This document shows, piece after piece, positions 15,287-33,775 of a DNA stretch of 64,000 bases (within the stretch, counting starts at the first letter, position 1; each line of letters begins with the position of its first letter). Origin of the DNA: Portunus trituberculatus (Eukaryota > Arthropoda > Malacostraca > Decapoda > Portunidae); the NCBI RefSeq assembly GCF_017591435.1, contig NC_059297.1, positions 7,439,411-7,503,410 of the forward strand, in the 5' to 3' direction. Under the pieces are notes generated by a model that made no database searches, was not told the DNA's origin, and saw nothing but the letters and a program-made list of their open reading frames with translations. Made by a program: the position numbers and the translations under genes.

Positions 15287-16884
15287 CCCTCCTTCGCTGC
15301 TAGTCTCTAACAAAGTAAATTAGGTTTGCTTCACATCTCGCCACGACAAACCATTTTCTGCGTTCTGACTTTCCCCATTATCATCCTCTCGGGGCCCTAC
15401 AGCATCGGCCTCTTTCCCTACCACCCATCCTCCCATTCCCAACCCATCTACCAATCCATCCAGTGCGAAGAGGGAGGGAAAAGTAAGAAATTATTTATAT
15501 AGAATTGGGCGAAAATGAGGACTAGGAATTTATATAACAATGAGCAAGTAGAATAAAGATGATGAAAGAGTGAATGAGAGCCATGTAAATGGGTTGGGAG
15601 TGAGAGGTTATTAAGGAAAGGGGAGAGTGCTGAAGGAGTAAGAATAAGGGTTGAAATAAAAAGAGAAAGGATATCAGGAGGGAAATAAATCAGGTACGTA
15701 CTTGTAAAAGAGAAAAAGAGAAAGATGAAAGACAGAAAAGAGGATGGGTGGAAATACAGGAGAAACAACGAAAGAAAGGGATTGAAATCATATGCTAAAT
15801 AAAATAAGGAGGAAAGTCAGAGGGAAGGAGGTGAATGGGAGTAAAGGAGGAAAAACGGAGGGAGGGCTAAGGGAGGGCTAGAAATTAAAAGCTAAAAGAA
15901 AGGAAGGAGAGAAAAGAATAAAGTAGAGGATGAAGAAAATGAGATGAAGAAATTAGTTACTAAAATAAAAGGCGGAAAAGAAATAGAACGAATGAAGGAA
16001 ATGGATGGTAGTAAAGGGAGAAGAAAGTAGAAATTGATGCTGAAAAATAATAATCATTTTTAAAAACTATTTCGTGTACAACCACTGTTTTCCTGTTAGT
16101 CATTGTGAACAAGGCAGGTGAGAGCCAACTCAATTAGTGTTAATTAGCGCCGATAACAATGTTTTTATTCCTACACCCAACATTCAAAAGAAAATTATAT
16201 GACTCGTGAAATACAGAGCAAACAATACTTGCAAGCTGGGCACCTACACACCTCTTGGGACTATATTGCTCAACCTTTGGAAACTATTTTGCTAACTTTA
16301 TCTATTCATTTTACGGAGTGGGAATTTAATGAGTCTTCCTTTCTATTTTTGTAATCTTGGCCACCCAATCTCCTTTACACACGATGGAAAGACTTTTGTG
16401 TGTCGAAATGAGAATAATAGATCACCACAGGAGAATTCCATTACGATAACAATATACATTACTCTTATCTTATCTGTCTTCTTTTCTACTTACACGTTTA
16501 AATAGACCTTGCAGTTAGTTGCGTCTAGTTATTTAGGTTTCTACTTACGTGTCTATCTTATTTATTTCTCACTTTTCTCTGTCTGTATGTTTTTATCTTT
16601 ATCTATTAATCTATTTTTCTATCCTTGCATATATCATTCATTCAACTATCTTTCTATAACACCATTTATCAATCAATCAATCTATCTATCTATCTACCTA
16701 TCTATCTATCTGTCTACATGTATACCTGCTTACCTTCCTAACTACCATCTTTCAATCCTTTATAATTACAATGTCCATATCCTGCAGTGCTTCTGTATCC
16801 ATTACTGTTAAGCCTTATTAGAAAGTACATTATCATTTTATTCCTATTAAGAACAATTGCATGGCTCTTACTTAAAATGCAGGG
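15285..16884. other. Unassigned sequence
   Basis: Positions 15460-16040 are purine-rich low complexity, 16060-16480 is ordinary-looking unique sequence, and 16675-16715 is a degenerate TATC run. No coding motif or transposon end was found. Confidence 0.45.
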
Positions 16885-18229
<1,345 letters not shown>

Positions 18230-18247
18230 CTACAACTACTACTGCTG

Positions 18248-18284
<37 letters not shown>

Positions 18285-18396
18285 GACTACGACTACGACT
18301 ACTACTACTGCTACTACTACTACTACTACTACTATTACTACTACTATTACTACTACTATTATTACTACTACTACTATTCTTCTACTACTAATATTC

Positions 18397-18459
<63 letters not shown>

Positions 18460-18562
18460 TCACTACTACTACTGCTACTACTACTGCCACTACTACTGCT
18501 ACTATTACTATTACTACTACTACTACTACTACTATTATTACTACAAGTATTAATAGTATTGT

Positions 18563-18607
<45 letters not shown>

Positions 18608-18661
18608 CACTTCTGCTACTACTACTACTACTACTACCACTACTACTACTACTAAAACAAA

Positions 18662-18694
<33 letters not shown>

Positions 18695-18780
18695 CTACAC
18701 CAACAATAACACCACCACCACTACCACCACCACCACCACAGCCACCATCACCATCACCACCGACAACAACAATAAGGCAA
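18230..18780. repeat. Imperfect trinucleotide block: (ACT)n, (CAA)n, (CAC)n
   Basis: About 430 bp of ACT repeats with ATT, GCT and CCA variants, then (CAA)n at 18660-18692, then CCA/CAC repeats. Homopolymeric Thr, Leu and Val open frames across it are artefacts of the repeat. Confidence 0.93.
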
Positions 18781-19474
18781 TAATAACAATACCAGATAAA
18801 CTAATCAGTTAATCAATAACTAAGCGAATATACAAATCAATTAAATAGTAACAGCGGTAGTAGTGAAAACAAAAAAAAAAAAAAAAAACAGTAGCGGTAA
18901 TTGTAACAGCAATAAAGCTGAAAAAAAAAAATTATATAACACCAAACAAGAACACCAACCACCCTTCACTAATACAACCCAAGCACACGAATAATCACCT
19001 AACAAACCAACGAACAAAGAGAAGTACATAGGTAGAGGCAGGAAAGAGTCTTTATAAGTGAGCATGGAAGATGGGAAAGGAAAGGCGAGGAGACGAGAGT
19101 AACAGATAGGGAGGAGAACGAGCAAACATACTGAAATGGCCGTCATGAAACTGAAGAGCTGATGAAACGAGGAGCAGGGGATGGGAGGGCGACGATGGAG
19201 GAAGAAGAGGAGGAGGAAGAGGAGGAGGAGGAGGAGGGAGGGTGATGATGATGATGAAGAAGAAATGATGAAGAAGAAGAAAAAGAAGAAGAAGAAGAAG
19301 AAGAGAAACTGAGATAAATAGTTGCAAAATGAGAGAAGGAAAGTGTTGATAGAAATTATGCTTTCCTGAAATATATAGAAACAAGAAACCTAAAAACAAT
19401 ATACAAGACATTTGGTGGAAAATTACGATGAAAGAGCAAATGTAACAAACTACAAAAGAGGAGAAAAAACACAG

Positions 19475-19478
<4 letters not shown>
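18781..19478. other. Unassigned A-rich sequence with GAG/GAA patch
   Basis: A17 run near 18871, and a GAG/GAA/GAT trinucleotide patch at 19196-19310. Otherwise featureless. Confidence 0.5.

Positions 19479-19512
<34 letters not shown>
19479..19512. repeat. (GA)n microsatellite, short
   Basis: About 17 units. Confidence 0.9.
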
Positions 19513-21900
<2,388 letters not shown>

Positions 21901-22239
21901 CCGAAACGATAATTTGCTCCCAGCGAGGTATAATATCACTAGTTCAGGGGACGCTGTGAACTTCCCATTAAAGCTATTTGTGGTCTCACTGAACGTTTCT
22001 CTTTCTATCTCACACCTCAAAAGGGATAGTCACAGTCTGCTCTCCAAAGACAACTCTCCTTCTTCTCACAAAACTACATGAACTTTCCACATACACACAT
22101 CCTACACTTAGAATTAAAAACTAAAAATTATCGACGCCAAATCCAGCCTCAGAGTCCCCTTCTGGGGAGGGGAGCAGAGATGTCCCCATGTCAAACTGCT
22201 CTCTCGGTGGCGACCCAAATGTCTTGACACCTCCCTCAA

Positions 22240-24410
22240 CATTTTCTTCATTAACTTCTGCAACATTCACGGTCTTAGATATAATTTTCAATCTGTAAAA
22301 CGCCACCTCTCCTCTACTAAACCTCGTCTTCTTTACCTCACAAAAGCACAGCTGTCTGAGGTAACTGATAGTAGCTCCTTTTCTGTTCCCTCCTCTTTTC
22401 TCTATCCTCATTTTCGTTCAAAAGCTGTATGTTGCGTCTATGTGCGCAATGAATTAACTTGCTCTCATGCCCACCCTCTTGGATCTTCCGAGTTTTCCAT
22501 CATATGGCTTAGACTAAATAGTCACTTTCTAAATTCATCTGTGCTGGCCATCTCTCCCCTAACTCCTCTGACTGTAGTAAATTCTTTGAATATTTAACTT
22601 TCAAAGTGGAGCACATTCTGTCCCTCTACCCCAGTGGTTCTTAGCCTGGGGTACCTGTACCCCCAAGGGGTACGAAACCTTAAACCTAGGGGTACGAGAC
22701 ATGGTAGCCAGTGCAATGGTACCGTTTGTTTACCATGAGAAAGCAAAACATATATTTTCCTAATTTTTCTCCTACTATAATTGTCTCAATTTCTTAAGTT
22801 AGTGTTGTAAACACTATCACTAATCCTTTTCATATGTTTGTATAGTATTTATATTGGAGGGGGTACGGGCACTGAAAAAAGTTAATAACCATTGCTCTAC
22901 CCTATTGCAGAGATCTCCACCCTAGAAGATTTCGAATTTCATCACCAGCTTTGACTTTCCTCTCTCTTCACTGACCATCCTGGTGAACTAGCCTCCAACT
23001 TTGCTATCCTCCATGATCTATAGCAACTGGTGTAATACCATATTTGTATTTCTGACCGTCTTGGAGATACTCCCAACATTCTTAATTTTTTCCTTACCTC
23101 TAATCATTCTACTTATGCTGTTACCCTATCTTCTCCGTTGGGCAGCTCTGATCACAATTTAATTTCTGTATCATTCCTTTGTCTCCAATCCCTCCTCAGG
23201 ATCCCCCAAAACGGAGGTGCCTCTAGTGCCTCTGCCAGTTGGGAGAACCTGAGGAGGTATTAGGATGATTTTCCCTGGAATGGTTACTGTTTCCGTACCA
23301 GAGACCAATCTCTGTGTGCTGAACGCATAACAGAGCTAATAGTGTCTGGTATGAAGGCGTACATTCCTCACTCGTTTTTCTCAACCTAAACCTTCTAAAC
23401 CTTGGTTTAGTCCGTTCTCGTGCTATATCCGTATGATAAGAGAGGTTGCCCATAAAAGGTACTTGAGCCTTCCACCTCCTGAATCTCATATACTTCATAT
23501 TTCTGCCCGGAATCATGCCAAGTCTGTTCTTCATCTTGCCAAACACTCCTTCATAAATAGAAAATGTCAAAATCTATCAAACTCAAATTGCCCTCGAAAC
23601 TTCTGGCATCTGGCCAAAAAAATCAATAATAACTTTACTTCTTCGTCTTTCACACATTTATTTCATCCTGATGGCACCACTGCCATATCATCTGTCTCTA
23701 AAGGTGAACTCTTCTCTCAAACCTTTGCTAATAATTCCACCTTGGATGCTTCTGGGCTTACCCATCCTTCTCCTCCTCCCTCTGACTATTTCATGCCTTC
23801 AATCAAAGTTCTTCGTAATAATGTTTTCCATGCCCTCGCTGGGCTAAACCCTCGGAAGGCTTCTGGACCTGATGGGGTCCCTCCTATTTTTCTCAAAAAC
23901 TACGCTTCCGTGTTTACACCTTGCCTGGCCAAACCCGTTCAACTATGTCTATAAACTTCTACCTTTCCTTCTTGCTGGAAGTTTGCCTACATTCAGCCTG
24001 TTCCTAAAATAGATGACCGTTCTAATCCCTCAAACTACAGCCATATAGCTTTAATCTCTTGCTTGTCTAAAGTTTTTTTTCAATCTATCCTCTATAGAAA
24101 GATTCTCAAACACCTGTCACTTCACAATCTTCTATCTGATCACAAGTATGGCTTCCGTCAAGATCGCTCTAATGGTGATCTTCTGGCGTTCCTTACTGAG
24201 TCTTGGTCATTCTTTTTTTAGAGATTTCCATAAAACTTTTGCTGTCGCGTTAGATATATCAAACGCTTTTGATAGAGTCTTGAACAAAGCTTAAATTTCA
24301 AGACTGCCCTCTTACGGTTTCTATCCTTTCTCTGCGACTTTTTCTCAAGTGTCCTTTCTGACCGTTCTATTGTAGCCTTGGTAGACGGCCACTGTTCTCC
24401 TCCTACATCT
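22240..24410 (+). pseudogene. LINE-J ORF2 remnant (endonuclease plus partial reverse transcriptase)
   Basis: Coding part of copy D. The longest undamaged stretch is 23433-23953 (about 170 codons) between the endonuclease and the RT palm. It covers the linker and RT motif 1 (SGPDGVP) and ends at a TAA shortly after. Several stops (for example near 23028, 23262 and 24293) and at least one frameshift separate the pieces. The product would have nicked target DNA and copied its own RNA into it; no intact polypeptide can be made from this copy. Confidence 0.8.
22632..22894. mobile_element. Non-autonomous hAT element, 263 bp, inserted in LINE-J copy D
   Basis: Termini are CAGTGGTTCTTAGCCT and, inward from the other end, CAATGGTTATTAACTT, a typical hAT inverted-repeat start (CARTGGTT). 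A perfect 8-bp target duplication CTCTACCC is present at 22624-22631 and 22895-22902. Subterminal GGGGTACC-type words occur in both orientations (GGGGTACCTGTACCCCC on the left, GGGGGTACGG on the right). There is no transposase. The flanking LINE sequence is continuous once the insert plus one duplication is ignored. Confidence 0.9.
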
Positions 24411-25440
24411 ACCTTCCCTCCAGGCTCTATTAAGAAATGATAGTATACTCCTTCTCAGGCTTGCTCCTCCTTCTTTTACCAGTTCTGATGTTATTCCATC
24501 CGACTCACGTAATTTCCCATTCCGCATTTTCATAATTGCTTCATTTAATTTCTCTTCAGTAATTCTGTCTTCCACATCTTCGTCGATCTCTTTTTCATTG
24601 TCTATGTCTTCATCTTCATGCTCATGCTTTGTCTACTGTCTCTCGTTTACAAGTTTCCAAAAGTTCTCCATCCATCTCGCATTCATTGCTGCCGGAGTTG
24701 TCAGGAATTCTCCATTCTCGTCCTTTATATTTGTTACTCCACAGGTTTGTTTTCTGTATACTTTTGCAAGACCATAAAGTTGCTTTTTATATCGTAGTAA
24801 ATCTTCTTTTAACTATTTTCCTCTCTCTTGCCGAAATCTTTTCTTTGCACGTTCCTCCTCCCTATTAACATTTCTCCTTGTTTCTTCATATTCTAATTTA
24901 CTTTCCGGTGTTCTCCTTTTCAGTTATGCCCTAATTTTCTTTGCTTTATCTTTCACAAGGTTTCTTAGCTCTTCAGTCCACCATGGCAATGCTTCTTCTT
25001 GCTTCCCCCAACCCATCTAGTTCAAGGCCATCTCCTCCGCACTTTCAGTAATACTATTCCATAAAGCTAACCAGTCGTCTCCTTCCCCACCTTGCTGTCC
25101 TTTTGTTAGGATTTCTTTAAATCCTTATTGGTACTTTTCCTTTATGTCTGCATCCTTTAATTCATCTGTTTTCATCACTTTCTATATATTTTTCTTGGGA
25201 GATATGACTTCAGGTAGTTTTAGGTCGGCCACCACTAGTCTCTGGTCAGAGTGTAATGATTCTCCTGGAAACACTTTCACATCCTCGACAACTTTCTTAT
25301 CTGATGAAATGACATAGTCTATTACCGACTTCTGATCAAACTGCCCCGTGTTGTTATTCCATTTGTGTCTGGAATATTTATGCTCTTCTGGGTGAAGAAC
25401 CCGTTCATAATATATTTATATGAATTTTTATACCTAGTGT
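24411..25440 (-). mobile_element. RTE-like LINE fragment (endonuclease C-terminus to RT motif 1), 3'-truncated
   Basis: On the minus strand, from right to left, the endonuclease end reads QKSVIDYVISSDKK (about 25300), then LHSDQRLVVADLK (about 25240). A charged linker follows (about 25000-24650), and then an RT start with ITEEKLNEAIMKM, SDGITSELVKEGG and LNRAWREGRC (24575-24411). The catalytic His of the endonuclease SDH box is Gln here (codon at 25242-25244), and several stops interrupt the frame. It is cut at about 24411 where it meets LINE-J copy D tail-to-tail. The RTE label is from motif style and is less certain than the LINE call. Confidence 0.68.
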
Positions 25441-25614
25441 AGTTTTCAGTTACCTATCAGTCTAACATCATAGCTGTAAGTACAATGTTCTGCCTTCCTT
25501 TTTTTTTCTGTGACAGTGTAGATTTTCCGTATTTCTGTATCTAACTGTCAGTCAGTCTGTTTATCTGTCTGCCCGGCTTTGTTTCTGATTACTATTTTTG
25601 CCTTCGTTTGCCTT

Positions 25615-25618
<4 letters not shown>

Positions 25619-25693
<75 letters not shown>
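25619..25693. repeat. (TG)n microsatellite at the 3' end of SINE copy 2
   Basis: About 37 units, following the SINE end AATTACACA on the minus strand. Confidence 0.95.
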
Positions 25694-26840
<1,147 letters not shown>

Positions 26841-27560
26841 GAGAGCCTGCAATGCATTTCAGGGAATGGGAACGCTATCTGATGTATTCTGAAACGCTTT
26901 AGGCTCTCATTAAAACTATTTCAAAGGCTACAGAGAAGAGTGGTTGGTGTCTCTGTGGAGTTTCCATAAAGCGATGCAAAGACCTTGTTAAACCATCATT
27001 GAAATCATGAGAATATGTATGAAAACCGTATTCAACTCCCTCTAGAGCTTGCTGAAAGTTCAGACACCATATGACACTATTACTAAAATGGAATAAGTAA
27101 AAACAGTGAGTATTAAAGGAACATATACGTTGTTGACCAATCACCAAAAATAAGAATTAAAAAATATGAGATCCTAAGAATATAAGAAAATAAGGTGCTC
27201 TACAGGAAACCATACGGCCTTCACGTGGCAGTACCTATATGAAACATAAGTACTTTATATATCCACCTGTCGTTTCGATCCATAAAGTTTCAATAATTTC
27301 ACTGGGGCATATTCAAAGCTCAAAATCTTTGTTAGACTATCGAAACAATAGCGAAATAATGCATGGAAGCTACAATTTCTCCTTATAACCTGATAAAAGT
27401 GAGAAGCCCTTATCAATCATCACTTAAATCATAAATAAAACACCTCAACTCGCAAAAAAAATTCAATGCCTTCCAATGGAGCTTGTTAAGTAACGATAAT
27501 ACATGGAAACGCATAAAAATACCTCTCGAGTCCCTTGTTGAACCAATGCCTGGAATTGCT
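26841..27560 (-). repeat. Degenerate repeats related to the 62.9-kb tandem family
   Basis: Phrases such as ACCATCATTGAAATCATGA (26992-27010), AATCATCACTTAAATCATA (27415-27433), CTAGAGCTTGCTG and GGAGCTTGTTAAG recur. They resemble the reverse complement of the units at 62916-63200 (TCATCACAGGAATCATG). Units are too diverged to give a clean period by eye. Confidence 0.4.
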
Positions 27561-27696
27561 ACAAAAGGGAACAAAAGAAGCAAGGAAACCAAGAGAAGAG
27601 GAGGGACGAAAAAACGATAGCGAAAAAATGTAAATAAAAGCAGAGAAAAAGGAGGATAAATTGAAAGGAGAAGAGAATCTGACAAAACAAGGAAAA

Positions 27697-29676
<1,980 letters not shown>

Positions 29677-29810
29677 GCGCGTGAAGACGAAAAAGAAGGA
29701 GAAGAAGAAGAAGAAGAAGATAGGAAGGAAAAAGTAAAAAAATAATTGAAAAGCTAGAGGAAGAAACAATAAAAAAACAAGATGTAAAGAAAATATGCAT
29801 ATGAAAAAAA

Positions 29811-29938
29811 GAGGAGGAGGAGGAGGAGGAGGAGGAGGAGGAGGAGGAGGAGGAGGAGGAGGAGGAGGAGGAGGAGGAGGAGGAGGAGGAGGAGGAGGAG
29901 GAGGAGGAGGAGGAGGAGGAGGAGGAGGAGGAGGAGGA
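29811..29938. repeat. (GGA)n microsatellite, about 42 units
   Basis: Pure GAG/GGA array; an all-purine strand with repeated GG pairs. Confidence 0.95.
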
Positions 29939-30196
29939 AGGAGAACAGGGGCATTAAGAAACCACAAAATTTTCAAGTATTTAAGGAACAAGGAAGAAAG
30001 AAGCACATCAGCATATCATTAGTGGGGAAGATTATGAGGATTACTGCAGCCACTAGGGAAGAAGAGGCACAAGAGAGAGGGAAGGTAAGGAGGAAGGGAA
30101 TGAAGAATGGGCAACGAGGGATTGAAAGGGGGAGGCCGAAAGAGGCAGAGTCCAGAGGGATTAATGAAGCTGAGAAGGACTCCAAGATAATAAAAG

Positions 30197-30301
<105 letters not shown>

Positions 30302-30416
30302 GGGGTGGTAGTGGTTGAAGGGAAATCTCTGGTGGAAAAAAAAAGGTATTACTTTTTCAGCAAAGAAGAAAAGTGCAGATAAAGATTGCATAGCTTGAGC
30401 AGGAAGAGGAGCAATA

Positions 30417-30765
30417 GGAGGAGGAGGAGGAGGAGGAGGAGGAGGAGGAGGAAGAGAAAGAGAAAGGAGGAGGAGGAGGAGGAGGAGGAGGAGGAGGAGG
30501 AGGAGGAGGAGGAGGAGGAGGAGGAGAACAACAACAACAACAACAACATGATGATGATGATGATGATTTTGAAAAAAAGTTGAAAAATGAAGAAGAAGAG
30601 AAAAAAAGAAAAAGAAAAAGAAAAGAAGAAGAAGAAGAAGAAGAAGAAGAAGAAGAAGACGAAGAAGAAGAAGAAAAGATCAGCAATAACAACAACAACA
30701 ACAACAACAACAACGTAAAGAGGAGGAGGAGGAGGAGGAGGAGGAGGAGGAGGAGGAGGAGGAGG
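30417..30765. repeat. Compound trinucleotide block GGA-CAA-GAT-GAA-CAA-GGA
   Basis: (GGA)n at 30417-30450 and 30466-30525, CAA at 30527-30547, GAT to 30567, GAA at 30586-30680, AAC/CAA at 30686-30715, and GGA again to 30765. Motif switches occur by single-base steps. Confidence 0.93.
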
Positions 30766-31174
30766 GCAGATATGAATAAAGGGATATGAAAGAGAAGAAA
30801 ATCAATAAATCAAACCTGAACAAAATTAGGTAAAATACAACTTCACTCCCAAAAAGAAAATCATGAAAAATATTGGAAAAATCTTTGAATGTAAAACTCA
30901 TTGATTATTTACAGCATCTAATAAAGGGAGCTAGTAAGGATCTTGCTTTTATTACTATACCTAGTGGTAATGACACACTGGAGATAACACACCAAGATGT
31001 AGTACCTACCTGTATTCTCACTTCTATATGGAGGTATTTTCAAATCAGGAAGTTCTTTAGGGTAGGAATCGCACATAATTATTTTCGGTTTTCTTCACAT
31101 ACAGCCATGAGAGCAGGCTGATGTTAACTAGAGGTCCCTATATGTTCACATTATTCTTTTCCTTCGTAAGCACT
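30766..31174. other. Unassigned sequence
   Basis: Ordinary-looking sequence; a plus-strand frame of about 82 codons at 30873-31118 has no recognisable motif. Confidence 0.35.
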
Positions 31175-31642
31175 TGTAACAGGGGACAATGCTGAGGTTA
31201 GCATCCCCTCTCACAGGCTCAGTGTGGGAATCTCTAGTTGTTATATTACATATATGTAATTAGAGCTAACTATAATAACATAGATAGACGTTTGATATTA
31301 ACATATATTTAACTTTTACATTTATAATTAGATAGTACTTCAACTGTTGTAAGTGTTCTTAATCGTACGAGTCGGTCACCGTATCAGTGTATTTTGGTTG
31401 ACGAAGGTCCACAGGAGAAGTTGCCAGTGAGAGATGGAATCTAATGATCGCACGATCTGGTCACGACGCTCCCGGCGACTGCCAGGGAGCTCTGAACTTG
31501 TCGTGCAGACTGTCTTAGTGCAGTGTAATTAACTGTACACTTAATATAGTGATAAACCAAGTTGTGTTTATGTTAACAGTCCTGGGATAGCTGTGTGAGA
31601 GATACTGAACGCGTGACACTTGCCCTACCAACAAACATTACA
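31175..31642 (+). mobile_element. Possible LTR-like segment
   Basis: Starts TGTAACAGGGG and ends CAAACATTACA, giving TGTAA/TTACA inverted ends and a TG...CA outline of 468 bp. No target duplication was found (flanks GCACT versus GTGCC), and no primer-binding or internal sequence was recognised. This is a shape-based guess only. Confidence 0.25.
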
Positions 31643-32042
31643 GTGCCCTTAACATTAACACAAGTTTGCTGCAAAACACATCCCCAGTAATCTAACTTCA
31701 CTATTGATTTGGTGTATAATTTGTACGTCATAGGAAGATCAATGAATTAGGGAACACATAGTAGCTCACATCAGAAAACATACATGTCATAATATAGTTT
31801 CTTTTATCCTTTACCTTAACATTTATCATAGATAGATTGGTGATATCTACTTAACTTACGCATATTTCAATACACTTCGCAAGCGCACAATATAATCAAA
31901 CACTCCAAAGTATAATTCAGAGTGTGGATCACGAGTACAAATCAACACAACACAACTGAGAGGAAAGCCTAGCATTACTGGAGACAAGATGATAAAATAA
32001 TAATTTCAAAGAAAGCCATGTGTGGAGGTGACAAGGCCACCG

Positions 32043-32044
<2 letters not shown>
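31643..32044. other. Unassigned A+T-rich sequence
   Basis: Nothing recognised. Confidence 0.4.

Positions 32045-32105
<61 letters not shown>
32045..32105. repeat. (CA)n microsatellite, about 30 units
   Basis: Pure array; no SINE head or tail adjoins it. Confidence 0.95.
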
Positions 32106-32108
<3 letters not shown>

Positions 32109-33190
32109 CGAGAGAGACGGCGCGCGTGCTGGAAGTATCATACATGTAGATTAACTAATATTCCTGTGGTGTAAGCTATTTATATTTTGGAATATTGTTA
32201 GCATCACTGATAATGGTAAGATTTGAACTATGATAAATATTTTTCAAAGATCGTTTATGTTCAGAAAACCTGACACATGCCTCTACAGTTATAGCAGCAT
32301 CAGCAAATTGTGGTGTCTAATCATCCTGCACTAGCAGCCACCATATCAGGACCAAAGAAGCCTCTATTTAGGCCCGTGGAGCCAAATTCTGTTCAGTCAA
32401 ATTATAGGAAGGGGACGGCACCTATTTCACATGTCCTCAGCATGGGACATGACAACTCCAGTACGCTACAGTTAAACATCATCTTTACTTCTTATCCTTT
32501 AAACTGTCTAGCTCTGAAATTATAGTCTTTGTTTCCATGAGTTGATAGCTAAAACTTTTTGTCCACTTTGTGGCAAGTTTCTTTTTCTTTTCTTTTTTTC
32601 TTTCTTTCTTCACGGCGCAGTCTAGCATGTACAGTATAATATTTATGTGACCTGAATATGTAACTTAACTTTTTTTTTGCCACGTGTATAAACGCCAATT
32701 TCAGGATAAGATGCAATGAATAAATAATTTTAATGTGATTTTCGTGATAGTAACGAGCTTCGTGACAAAATTCATATTTTTTCCTTTCACCCGACACATC
32801 ACCTCGTGCAAAGAAAGAACAAATGCATAACACTGTTCAGCAGCAGAAAGCTGTGTGGTTATAAAGAAAAAAAAATTAGCTTGAGTGTTTCACACCCTAA
32901 TGATGCCCATATATTAAAAAGCCCCGTCGAATTTCTATTCCTGCTTTATTAGTGCTGATTTTTAAATCAATAAAGAAAACCAATTTCAAGAAGTGAGCAA
33001 CGCATAATGAAAGGAAGGTCTAATAATCAACTTGGTAAAAAAAGCTACTTTAACACTGTACGTCAGGCCTTGAGGGGGCGACGAGAGGCTGGTGGTAGCA
33101 GGGCAAGTAAATGTTGGTGAGGCGCATAGATACTTTCTAGATAAATTACACAGAGCCCAAGCAGCTCACATTACATATAAAACAATATAA
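32106..33190. other. Unassigned sequence
   Basis: Single-copy-looking sequence upstream of the CR1-like LINE. The last 100-150 bp may already be diverged LINE. Confidence 0.4.
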
Positions 33191-33775
33191 CCACAAAAGA
33201 ACCACCCTAAATGGATGACAGATAGATTAAAATCCGACATAGAACAGAAGTGGAATGTATTTAAGAGACTTAAGGCAGGAGATGAGGCTTTAAGGCCACT
33301 GTACAATAGTGTAAGAATAGTTAAGAGGTTAACGAGGAAAGCTAAAAGTATTTATGAGTTGAGGACAGCCAGCCAGGTAAAGACGGATTCCAAGGGATTT
33401 TTCAGTTATACAAGATGAAAAGCAGAGAAGAAATAGGTTCTGTAAAGACATCTAATGGGTGAATGGTTAGCTCTGGGGAAGAGATTTGTAAAAGTATGAA
33501 CAAGTGTTTTTTAATTGTCTTCACCCAGGAGAACACATAAAATATCCTAGATAGCGAACATATGTTTAGGGCAGAGGAGAGTGAGAAGCTGACAGATATT
33601 CATATAACAGGAGATAGATAAACTAAAGAAATTCAAGTCAACACGACCTGACGAAGTATACCCAAGGGTACTTAAGGAGGTCGTAAGTGAGCCTTTTAGC
33701 AGTGCTTTTTAGGATGTCAGAGTCAGGTGAGGTTCCGATATTGTGAAGACAATCTAATCTGATACCCATATTCAA

